From the NCBI GenBank assembly GCA_016705335.1, contig JADIYN010000051.1, forward strand, positions 1-46,090: DNA of 46,090 bases, read 5' to 3'. Positions 29,754 to 37,339 of this stretch are shown here, piece after piece. A program made the position numbers and the translations under genes. The notes below the pieces were generated by a model. The model worked only from the letters and a program-made list of their open reading frames with translations. It was not told the DNA's origin and did not search any database. This DNA is from Draconibacterium sp. GTDB lineage: Bacteria; Bacteroidota; Bacteroidia; Bacteroidales; Prolixibacteraceae. Within the stretch, counting starts at the first letter, position 1; each line of letters opens with the position of its first letter.

Positions 29754-29865
29754 TACCCCTAAATCCTCCCGAATAATCGGGACAAGCTCTGAAGGGGACT
29801 TTTTGCAGCATTCAGATGGAACTGTTTGCAAGTAACGATTGCCCCCTTTAGGGGTTGGGGGTGAG
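29754..29865. repeat. Intergenic palindromic repeat element
   Basis: The left arm has ACCCCTAAATCC and GAAGGGGACTTTTTGC; the right arm has GCCCCCTTTAGGGGTTGGGGGT. The arms are mutually complementary around CCCCTAA/TTAGGGG, and the GC-rich composition stands out from the AT-rich surroundings. Inside the left arm, CCCGAATAATCGGG is a second small palindrome that seems inserted into it. This resembles multicopy intergenic elements common in Bacteroidota genomes; copy number cannot be judged from one window. Confidence 0.55.
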
Positions 29866-29936
29866 GAACACGACAATAAAACTTTCTTATTACTTACCTC
29901 AATAAATATTAAACATTATTCCTGACAAATTCAAAG

Positions 29937-29970
29937 AAAAAGAGCTGCCTCAAACGAGACAGCTCTTTTC
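29937..29970 (-). terminator. Intrinsic terminator of the CBM9/T9SS gene
   Basis: Read on the minus strand, the stem AAAAGAGCTGTCTC / GAGGCAGCTCTTTTT (one G-T/C-A type mismatch) has a GTTT loop and ends in T5. It is 19 bases past the stop at 29989. The A-run on the other side could let it also work for plus-strand transcripts. Confidence 0.78.
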
Positions 29971-29988
29971 AAAAATATTATTGCAATG

Positions 29989-31749
29989 TTATTTTACAAA
30001 CTTCACAACCACTCCGTTGGCTTTTACAAAATATAATCCTTTTGCATAAGCGCTAACATCGAATGAATGACGATTTCCAAAAACTACTGCTTCGTCCATT
30101 TTTACACCTACACTGTTGTAAATTTCAACCCTTGAATTAATTGCAGAAAGTTCTACATTTAATTTTGAAGTTGCAGGGTTAGGATAAACTTTAAATGATT
30201 CCATAGCTTTTTGCTGAGAAATACCTGTTGAAATTAATTCCAGATCGCTAACGGCTAATAGATAAACACTGTCAACCGTAACAGTTGCATTAGTTAAGCC
30301 TGCAAAAAGGTTAAATTTATGTGCTAAAGCACCTGCTCCTGTTTGCATAGCAGAAAAATTATCTATTGCAATTTCATACATAGTTGGTTCAGAATCCAAC
30401 GGAGCCCATCTCCATTGTGAGTTTCCATCTGCCGATTTAGGATCAGTAGTCTTTCCAAATCTTGTGTAAGGATCTCCGGCAAGTTCAAAATCAACATCAA
30501 AAGTATCTGCTTCCGAAATTCCAAGTTTAATTCTGAGAACAAAAGGTTCATCTTTTACTTCTTCAGGAATTCTTAAAGTTTGGCCAACAGTCCAATCCCA
30601 AGGATTTACACCCTGACCATTTGTATTTGTAATGTTCAATACACCATCAACTACAGTTGAACCTCCAGTCCAAGGTACACCAGGGGCGCCGGTTTCAGTA
30701 ACAACATCAAAATTACCGTTTTTAATATAATTCACCTCTTCGGCTGTCACTTTTTGGCCGGTTATAGAAACCGTTATTTCTTCTGAATCAACAAAGTCAG
30801 TAGCATCTGAAGCATAAATAATTAATTCTTCATTTGTTACCGGAGTAATTAAACCAGATGGACTAATACTTGCTCTGGCCCTGCTTCCGTCAGCTGTTCT
30901 AATATGCCATTTTACAGTTTTAACTGTAGCATCTTCAGGAAGAACTTCAACATTAATCTGCAATTGCTGGTTGTCTTCTGTAATTGCACCATCAACAGAA
31001 ATGTTAACATCATCAACATAAATAACCTGTGCTCCTTCCAATGTAATAATTCCACAAGCATCCATGTTAACCCATGCTTCAGAAGCATCTGGCCCTGCGT
31101 TTGCCCAAACACCACGTCTCCGGGTATTATTGTCCTCATCACTGTCATTAATCGTTACATCAAATCCAATTTGACCTTCAATATCAACTCCGGCACCGTC
31201 CTTCGTTGTAAGGCTAGCCCATGGTACAAAATATTCAGCAACATAATTTGGTGCTTCAACTTTAAACGCGTGTTGTCTTGTATTATCTTCGGTGCTTAGC
31301 AAACCATTTTCTTTAGCTGCTGTCATATCAGGAGCCATTTGGTGATGCCCGCTTCCACTTGAGCTTGGACCAGCTCCATCTTCAAGTACAAAGTTAACGT
31401 CGAAATAGATTTCCGGTTTGTCATATTCCCAGGCATTTCCACCTCCTGGGTGAAGGTAATTTGGCCAATAGTTATCATCTGTAACTTTAATAATCAGATA
31501 ATAGCCATCTTCATCCCATAAAGCTTTCCAGTAGGTTTCACCTGCTTCTCCCAAAGTAGGAGCGCCATTGGCAGTATCGTAAGGCCTGTCAATTGCAAGA
31601 GAGTCTGTAGTAGCCCAAACTTCATCAAAAACTCCGTCAATTACTGGTTTAACAGTAGCTTTTTTAATAACGGCTGTTGGACGTTCCAGCTGTGCAAATG
31701 CAGCAGAAACAAACAATACGCCTAAAATCAAAGTAAAAATTTTTCTCAT
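29989..31749 (-). CDS. CBM9-like / Ig / CBM4_9-like secreted protein with T9SS sorting domain
   Basis: 586 residues. The signal peptide ends SAAFAQ. Residues 25-240 form a CBM9-like (PF06452) domain: VKPVIDGVFDEVWATTDSLA, WDEDGYYLIIKVTDDNYW, EIYFDVNF, YVAEYFVPWASL and IGFDVTINDSDEDNN. Residues 245-335 are a bacterial Ig-like (Big_2 type) domain with VKTVKWHI and LITPVTNEELIIYASD. Residues 340-505 look like a CBM4_9-type sandwich (NYIKNGNFDVVTETG, VPWTGG, MYEIAIDNF). The last 70 residues are a T9SS type A sorting domain (FKVYPNPATSKLNVELSA, KGLYFVKANG). No catalytic domain is seen, so it is probably a surface carbohydrate-binding protein. It lies upstream of the GH87-like gene on the same strand, but a terminator separates them. 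Confidence 0.82.
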   Translation of the reverse strand: MRKIFTLILGVLFVSAAFAQLERPTAVIKKATVKPVIDGVFDEVWATTDSLAIDRPYDTANGAPTLGEAGETYWKALWDEDGYYLIIKVTDDNYWPNYLHPGGGNAWEYDKPEIYFDVNFVLEDGAGPSSSGSGHHQMAPDMTAAKENGLLSTEDNTRQHAFKVEAPNYVAEYFVPWASLTTKDGAGVDIEGQIGFDVTINDSDEDNNTRRRGVWANAGPDASEAWVNMDACGIITLEGAQVIYVDDVNISVDGAITEDNQQLQINVEVLPEDATVKTVKWHIRTADGSRARASISPSGLITPVTNEELIIYASDATDFVDSEEITVSITGQKVTAEEVNYIKNGNFDVVTETGAPGVPWTGGSTVVDGVLNITNTNGQGVNPWDWTVGQTLRIPEEVKDEPFVLRIKLGISEADTFDVDFELAGDPYTRFGKTTDPKSADGNSQWRWAPLDSEPTMYEIAIDNFSAMQTGAGALAHKFNLFAGLTNATVTVDSVYLLAVSDLELISTGISQQKAMESFKVYPNPATSKLNVELSAINSRVEIYNSVGVKMDEAVVFGNRHSFDVSAYAKGLYFVKANGVVVKFVK

Positions 31750-31977
31750 AATCTCTGTTTTTTAGTTAATAATTTATTTTAGTTATAGAAATTCCGTTTT
31801 TAAAATAACCCTTTAATTCCTTCCCATTTCAAAAATACAACTGACGAATTTAGCAATTAAATCAAAATAAAAAAATTACATAAAGGTTTATGACATGTTA
31901 AAATAAAAATAATTTTACCGCTGAAACCCTTGTAAAACCTAAAATGCTTGCATTCTGCAAATTAAACCAGATAAACT

Positions 31978-32337
31978 TCACCAAATATTTTCAAGGTCGG
32001 TAGCTGAATAAGTATGATCCCGCTTAAACCATACGGATTTTGATGAATTTTTGAGCTTTAAACCATCTTTGTTAAAAGCCCTGTATAAAACTGAAATAGG
32101 AACCAGTACCACAAAATACAAGGTTCCAAAAATAAATTTCGACACATAATAATTTAAAATATCGGCCAGTTTAAACCATCCAATCGCAATAATTTTTGCA
32201 ACAGGTTTGAGGAAAATACCAATAATACCAAAGCCAAAAGCTAGATAAACAAACAGTTCAATTTTAGTTATTATATACACCAATAAAAAACCGCTTGTTA
32301 AAACGAGGCTGGTTTCCAATGATCTTTCTCTTTCCAT
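31978..32337 (-). CDS. SxtJ-family small membrane protein
   Basis: 119 residues with three hydrophobic segments: SLVLTSGFLLVYIITKIELF, YLAFGFGIIGIFLKPVAKII, and FGTLYFVVLVPISVLY followed by a basic/aromatic tail (WFKRDHTYS). Size, topology and position behind a DUF5989 gene and a carbamoyltransferase match the SxtJ-type membrane proteins of such clusters; function is not established. Its start lies 9 bases beyond the DUF5989 stop, indicating one operon. It is the last gene of the minus-strand cassette. Confidence 0.75.
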   Translation of the reverse strand: MERERSLETSLVLTSGFLLVYIITKIELFVYLAFGFGIIGIFLKPVAKIIAIGWFKLADILNYYVSKFIFGTLYFVVLVPISVLYRAFNKDGLKLKNSSKSVWFKRDHTYSATDLENIW

Positions 32338-32346
32338 AATTAACGG

Positions 32347-32496
32347 TTAAAACAGTGTATAAATAAATGGAGCAATTGCACTTCCACCGCTTAATACAAT
32401 CAAGACTCCAAAAAACAATAATATTACAATAACCGGCAATAACCACCACTTTTTGCGCTCTTTCAAATACTTCCAAAGGTCTTTAACAAAATCCAT
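32347..32496 (-). CDS. DUF5989 family single-span protein (49 residues)
   Basis: A short gene read directly from the minus strand: ATG at 32496, stop TAA at 32347. The product begins MDFVKDLWKYLKERKKWWLL, followed by one membrane helix (PVIVILLFFGVLIVL) and a short tail SGGSAIAPFIYTLF. This is the classic DUF5989 pattern: a short amphipathic basic/aromatic N-terminus, one helix, and a GGS(A)IAPFIYTLF end. DUF5989 proteins are typically encoded beside NodU-type carbamoyltransferases and SxtJ-like proteins, as here; their function is unknown. A longer 70-residue frame overlapping it (32264-32476) is a shadow. Confidence 0.85.
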   Translation of the reverse strand: MDFVKDLWKYLKERKKWWLLPVIVILLFFGVLIVLSGGSAIAPFIYTLF

Positions 32497-32607
32497 TTTA
32501 ATAAAATTTTGTTATATTACCCGTGGCGCGGTGATTAAATATACTACTCGCTTTCCAATTATTCACAAAAAAAAAAATGGCAAAACCTGCATTTGATGTT
32601 ATAAACT

Positions 32608-32627
32608 CGCCAAGCTGAAGCATGGCG
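32608..32627. repeat. Small REP-like palindrome
   Basis: CGCCAAGCTGAAGCATGGCG is a near-perfect dyad: CGCCA/TGGCG outer stem, one A-A mismatch, GCT/AGC inner stem and a GA loop. It lies between the carbamoyltransferase and DUF5989 genes in a 154-base spacer. No T-run follows on either strand, so a terminator is unlikely; an RNA-processing or REP-type role is possible. Confidence 0.45.
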
Positions 32628-32650
32628 TTAAAACAAGATATTATATACAA

Positions 32651-34510
32651 TCAATCCAATTTAAACTCTTCCTTCCAGTTATCCATATTTTTCCATTCGG
32701 GTTGTTCTGTTTTAGCGAACAGATAATCGCCAACTACAAGGTAATCCATTTCGGTACGCATGAAACATCTGTATGCATCGGTGGGTGTGCAAACTATGGG
32801 TTCGCCGCGCACATTGAAACTTGTATTTACAATTACTCCGAAACCGGTCAGCTTTTTAAACTTGCTGATTAAATTCCAATACCGCTCATTTGTATTTTTA
32901 TGAACGGTTTGAATCCGTGCCGAGCAATCAATGTGCGTAACGGCAGGAATGTCGGATCTTTTAAAATACAATCGATCCATCAACGGAAGATCAAAATAAT
33001 TTTCGGGAAGACTGAACAAGTGCTTTTGCTGAACATTTGCAACAAGCAACATATAAGGTGAAGGTTTCCCGAGTTCAAAATAGGATGAGCAATCTTCGGC
33101 TAAAACAGAAGGTGCAAAAGGCCTGAAACTTTCGCGGTATTTTATTTTTAAGTTCAATTTCAGTTGCATTTCAGTGTTACGTGCATCGCCTAAAATACTT
33201 CGGTTACCTAGTGCACGCGGGCCAAATTCCATTCGCCCCTGAAACCAGCCAACTACATTCCCCTCGGCAATTATTTGGGCCACGCGCTCAGTTAAATCAT
33301 TAAAGTTTTCGAATCTGATATATTTTGCCTTGAATGATTTTGCAGCATGTTCAATTTCACTTGCCGAAAATTCGGGCCCCAAAAAAGAACCGTTCATTCC
33401 ATCGGGAAAAGTAATTTTTCGTTCATTCTGAAAATAAATAAAATGAGCTGCAAGTGCGGCGCCAATTGCTCCGCCGGCATCACCGGCAGCCGGTTGAATA
33501 AAAATATCATCAAACAAACCTTCTTTTAACAATTTTCCGTTTGCCACGCAATTTAAAGCCACACCACCGGCCAGACAGATATTTTTTGCACCGGTTACTT
33601 TTTTGGCTTCACCAGCCATCTTTATTATAATTTCTTCGGTAACCTGCTGAATTGCCAAAGCAAGATTCGAATGGTGCTGTTCAATTTTCGATTCTGTTTC
33701 GCGCCGTTTGAAACCAAAAATGTGTTCCCACTTCTTTTCTTTTACCATCCGCAACCCGGTGGAATAGTTAAAATATTTTTGGTTCAGCCAAACCGAACCA
33801 TCATCTTTTATATCGATCAATTCAGTTTTTATAATTTGAATAAAGTTGTTCACTTCCTCGCTGCCGGGAATTCCATAAGGCGCTAAACCCATCAGTTTAT
33901 ATTCGCCGGAGTTTACAGTAAACCCCAGATAATAAGTAAATGCTGAATATAAAAGCCCGACAGAATGCGGGAAATGCAACTCCCTGATATTTGTAATTGT
34001 ATTGCCTTTCCCAAAACTGATTGAAGCGGTTGCCCACTCTCCCACTCCATCAATAGTTAAAATGGCTGCTTCTTCAAATGGTGAAGGATAGAAAGCGCTG
34101 GCAGCGTGCGACAAATGATGTTCAGGAAAAAGCAATTTTACTTTTCCTTTTTCATATCCATCCAATCTGGCTAATTCCTGGTGAATGATGCGTTTCAAAA
34201 AAAGCTTTTCTTTTATCCAGACCGGAATTGCAGTGACAAATGATGCAACACCTTTTGGCGCAAATCCATAGTAGGTTTCAAGTAACCTTTCAAATTTTAA
34301 CAAAGGTTTGTCGTAGAATACAATTGCATCCAATTCCGAAATATTTATTGCTTCAGCATGTAAACAATATTTTATTGCATTGATTGGGAATGACGGATCG
34401 TGTTTAGTTCTGGTAAACCGTTCTTCCTGTGCGGCTGCAATAATTTTTCCGTCAACAACCAGGGCGGCTGCCGAATCGTGATAAAATGCTGAAATACCGA
34501 GAATTTTCAA
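32651..34510 (-). CDS. NodU/CmcH-type carbamoyltransferase
   Basis: 619 residues, full length for the family. The N-terminal domain opens MKILGISAFYHDSAAALVVD with AAAQEERFTRTKHDPSFP. PEHHLSHAASAFYPSPF carries the metal-binding His residues of the Kae1-like fold; ICLAGGVALNCVANGKL and QPAAGDAGGAIGAALAA complete it. The C-terminal YrdC-like domain has MEFGPRALGNRSILGDAR and IVNTSFNVRGEPIVCTP. The reaction is transfer of a carbamoyl group from carbamoyl phosphate via an adenylate to a hydroxyl of a sugar or other small molecule. The acceptor is unknown. It is 10 bases downstream of the SGNH/TPR gene and precedes DUF5989 and SxtJ genes, so a membrane- or envelope-linked carbamoylation is likely (inference). 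Confidence 0.93.
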   Translation of the reverse strand: MKILGISAFYHDSAAALVVDGKIIAAAQEERFTRTKHDPSFPINAIKYCLHAEAINISELDAIVFYDKPLLKFERLLETYYGFAPKGVASFVTAIPVWIKEKLFLKRIIHQELARLDGYEKGKVKLLFPEHHLSHAASAFYPSPFEEAAILTIDGVGEWATASISFGKGNTITNIRELHFPHSVGLLYSAFTYYLGFTVNSGEYKLMGLAPYGIPGSEEVNNFIQIIKTELIDIKDDGSVWLNQKYFNYSTGLRMVKEKKWEHIFGFKRRETESKIEQHHSNLALAIQQVTEEIIIKMAGEAKKVTGAKNICLAGGVALNCVANGKLLKEGLFDDIFIQPAAGDAGGAIGAALAAHFIYFQNERKITFPDGMNGSFLGPEFSASEIEHAAKSFKAKYIRFENFNDLTERVAQIIAEGNVVGWFQGRMEFGPRALGNRSILGDARNTEMQLKLNLKIKYRESFRPFAPSVLAEDCSSYFELGKPSPYMLLVANVQQKHLFSLPENYFDLPLMDRLYFKRSDIPAVTHIDCSARIQTVHKNTNERYWNLISKFKKLTGFGVIVNTSFNVRGEPIVCTPTDAYRCFMRTEMDYLVVGDYLFAKTEQPEWKNMDNWKEEFKLD

Positions 34511-34520
34511 TGGCAGAAAT

Positions 34521-36765
34521 TTAATTTGTTGACGAAAGTAACAAATTTAAATGTTCCAGATTTTCGTATTGAGGATCGATATTTTTTATCTCCTCAAAAT
34601 ACTTCCGTGCACCCGGCAAGTCTTTTTTGCAATATAAACTGAAGCAAAATTATCTAAAAACCTGGCATCGAATTTAAACTGATTATAGACTTTATTAAAC
34701 CGGAAAAGCGCTTTATCAAAATCATCTCGGTTGAAGTAAATCTCTCCAATCATTCTGTTTGCAATATGCGAATCATAAATATTCAGTGATGATTCAAGCA
34801 ATGTTAAAGCTTCTTCAGTATTGTTATCAAGAATTAGTTGTTTTGCCTGTTCAATCTGCGCCCTTGTCTGAAATGGAATGTATTTTTCATAAACGTAAGT
34901 TTTTGCGGAATTCTTAAATACTGACTTGCATTTATTCTTTTTAATTCAGCAGCAGCTACTTTAGCCTGTTCGGTTTTATTGGCATAAACAAAAGCTGTAT
35001 ATGATTTTGCAGCACATTCACTTTTTTATCATCGGGAGCCAATGAAAATGACTTTTCAAAACTGCTGATTGCATTGTTATAATCTCCCATCAGCAAATAA
35101 ATTTCACCAATCCGGTAATTTGCAAAAAAAGATTCTTCGTATTCGAGTGATTTTTTGAAATAATTCAAGGCAAGTGGCAAATCTGAAAGTTGCAAAAGAC
35201 AGTTGGCTGCATCACGGTAATTCACTGCCAAATATGGATTTGTCCTTATCAAAGCTTCATATTCTTTATAAGCTTTTTCAATTTGCCCCGCCTTTTCATA
35301 TTTTCGGGCCAAATCAAGCCGAACCTCATCCAAAGACAAATCTGCATTTTTCATTGCTGTAAATGCAAGCGAATCGGAATAAGATTTTGGGCGGTATTTT
35401 GTTTTATAATTTGCGCCCATTGTTTCATCGTTTGTAAATGGCCAAAACCCTTTTAAAAGCTGAATTCTGTGATAGGCGATTAATGAATCAATCTCAGTAT
35501 AACCCCAGTTTTTTTTGTAATACTCCATTGAAATATCCTCGCCATTTGATGCGCCGGCAACCTGCGATTTTTTTATTTCATCAAAGAATGCCTGCGCCAT
35601 TATAAAAATACCATCAATATTTGGGTGAACATGTTCTGTCATTAAATTATTGCCTATCAGTTTATTTGGTGAATGATTCTGAAACCATGAAAGCATTGGG
35701 ATTTTATAAGTTTTGTATTGATCTGCCAATTCATTAATAATATTGTTTACTTCTTCAGATGCCCTGAAACGGATACAATCCAGATCTTTTGCTTTGTAAT
35801 ATAATTCTAATGCATTTTCGAAATCTCCGTTTTCCTCAGCTTTTTGTGCTTTTTTATAGACATCAATCGCAGGTTCAAGTCCGTCAGCCGAAACAGAATT
35901 AAATGGTTCCAATCCATTCACATTCGAAACCATTTCGCTAAAAAAAACAGGAACATTTTCCTCTTGGAATTTTTTCAAAATATCCGACATATTTTGCCTG
36001 TAATCGTTCCATGGCAATTTTGTATTCTTCACTGTTTAGCAAAATATCTTTGTCGGCCACCATTCGTTTCATTAATGTGCCATGAACCTCATCATTTTTC
36101 CCACTTGCTATTTTTTGTGAAATCCCGGCAATAAGGTTTCTCAGCAATTGGTAAATTTTGTAATCCATTAAGGTAATATGCAGTTAGGTTAATTCCCGGT
36201 TTCGGCTCATGGTTTCATTTGACCCGATACCGAAAGCCCCGTAAAACTCATTATGACCGGCATAAATAAGTACGGCATCGGGTTTATATTTCAAAATCTG
36301 GTCGGTATAATCGAGCAATGTAAAACTATTGATTGCAGTAATAGCTGTATTTACCATTTCGATTTTTTTGTCGGGATATGCATCTTCAAGCTGCTTGTGT
36401 AAAATGCGCGAAAACATCAGATTTCGCTCGTAGGGAAAGCCATAAACCGTGGAGCTTCCCATTACAAAAACCCTGAAAGTATTTTCGGGTTTTTCAGCTA
36501 AAAAAATATCGTTGGCAGGTGCAGTGTATTCAAATTTCTGAAAATATTTTTTCCCAACAACCGGATTTACAATCATATATTTTTCATATCCTTCGGTTGG
36601 ATTTTTGATAAAAAGATCAAGATTATCACCGTATCCTGTCAATCGCAATAATCCTTCGAAAGCCAATAAAATTAAGAATGGAATTAATCCGGTTATTAAT
36701 TTAAAAACAACCTTTTGTTTTTTTGGAATTTTCTTTTCAGCAGTTTTCGGTTTGTTCATTTTCAC
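34521..36765 (-). pseudogene. SGNH/GDSL-like hydrolase with TPR domain, membrane-anchored, frameshifted
   Basis: About 745 residues across several single-base shifts (near 36185, 36000, 34960 and 34620-34800). The N-terminus has one membrane helix (LITGLIPFLILLAFEGLLRL). The SGNH hydrolase part shows block I FVMGSSTVYGFPYERN, an Asn in NTAITAINSFTLLDYTDQI and YAGHNEFYG; the family's catalytic His would be in MTEHVHPNIDGIFIMAQAF. The C-terminal half holds TPR repeats (LARKYEKAGQIEKAYKEYEA, NYRDAANCLLQLSDLPLALN, EIYLLMGDYNNAISSFEKSF, GEIYFNRDDFDKALFRF). The true end, ...YFEEIKNIDPQYENLEHLN..., reaches a stop at 34521, 10 bases before the carbamoyltransferase. SGNH enzymes of this kind act on O-acyl groups of envelope glycans or lipids. 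It is the first gene of the four-gene cassette. Confidence 0.8.
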
Positions 36766-36778
36766 TGAATATTAAAAA

Positions 36779-36809
36779 GGTTCGAAATCTAAGAATTCTG
36801 TTTCGAACC
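36779..36809 (-). terminator. Terminator-like hairpin just upstream of the SGNH gene
   Basis: GGTTCGAAA and TTTCGAACC form a perfect 9-base-pair stem around a 13-base loop containing AGAATTCT. Read on the minus strand it is followed by TTTTT and then, 8 bases on, the start codon at 36765. It could end a transcript coming from the A-rich (minus) tract, or act as an attenuator in the 5' leader of the cassette. Confidence 0.5.
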
Positions 36810-36840
36810 ACAAAAAATGATTTGGATTAATTTATTTAGT

Positions 36841-37020
36841 TTTTTTTTTGTGATTTTTTTTAGTAGTATGTTTTTTATTTTTCTCTTTTTGTTTTTGGTT
36901 GATGATTATCGTTTTGTGGGTGTGTGTTTTTCTTTACGCCGTTTTAGCTTTTTTTTTTTTTTTTCGCGTTTTATTTTTTTGTTTTTGGTTGAGGTTTTGT
37001 TGCTGTTTTTTGGCGTTATG
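36841..37020. other. Extremely T-rich low-complexity tract in a 574-base gene-free region
   Basis: By hand count the plus strand here is 119 T, 36 G, 13 A and 12 C in 180 bases, with T runs of up to 16. The strand asymmetry is extreme, even for this AT-rich genome. It lies in the spacer 36766-37339 between the divergent SGNH and DUF362 genes. A 68-codon plus-strand frame across it is only Phe/Leu/Val from T-runs, and the minus strand reads Lys-rich with stops, so it is probably not coding. The rest of the spacer (37021-37339) has no recognisable gene; one 35-codon frame at 37064-37171 matches nothing I know. Confidence 0.6.
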
Positions 37021-37339
37021 TGAGGGTAGCCCGTCGGCACTTTCTTGAACGAATAAAGATACCATGGCTTATGATTATCTTATATCTCTTTGCATCCTTG
37101 ATTCCAATTTTCCTGAGTTCATAAAAAAACATTCAGAGCTACCAAAGACTTCCCTGTTTGAGCGCTTATGACAAACCTGTTTTGTAAAGACCAGCTGCCC
37201 TTCGTTTATTTGAAAACTTTGCAAAAAGATAATGTAAAACCTATTCTCCAACTTCATTAATTTAAAATACATAAACTCAGAATTTCATTAACAGGGGAAA
37301 TATGCCTATAATTGTAGCCCACAACTAAAACCTAAAAAT

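Larger units (their letters stand above)
29618..29988. other. 371-base intergenic region between two minus-strand genes
   Basis: No gene is visible. It holds a palindromic repeat element (29754-29865) and the minus-strand terminator of the CBM9 gene (29937-29970). The rest is AT-rich. A promoter for the GH87-like gene should lie in the left part, but no convincing TTTG/TAnnTTTG pair was found. Confidence 0.6.

Noticed and set aside
32264..32476. 70-codon minus-strand frame
   Set aside because: Out-of-frame shadow of the DUF5989 gene and the start of the SxtJ gene.
36779..36809. GGTTCGAAA resembling a tRNA T-arm
   Set aside because: It is simply one arm of a 9-bp hairpin; no acceptor stem, anticodon arm or cloverleaf can be built around it on either strand.
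36817..37023. 68-codon hydrophobic Phe/Leu-rich frame that could pass for a membrane protein
   Set aside because: Composition follows directly from the T-rich tract; no ribosome binding site and no varied codon use.
36960..37060. GGCGTTATG...GGGTAGCCC considered as an integron attC-like site
   Set aside because: The right core does not fit GTTRRRY and no complementary left core was found within a suitable distance.
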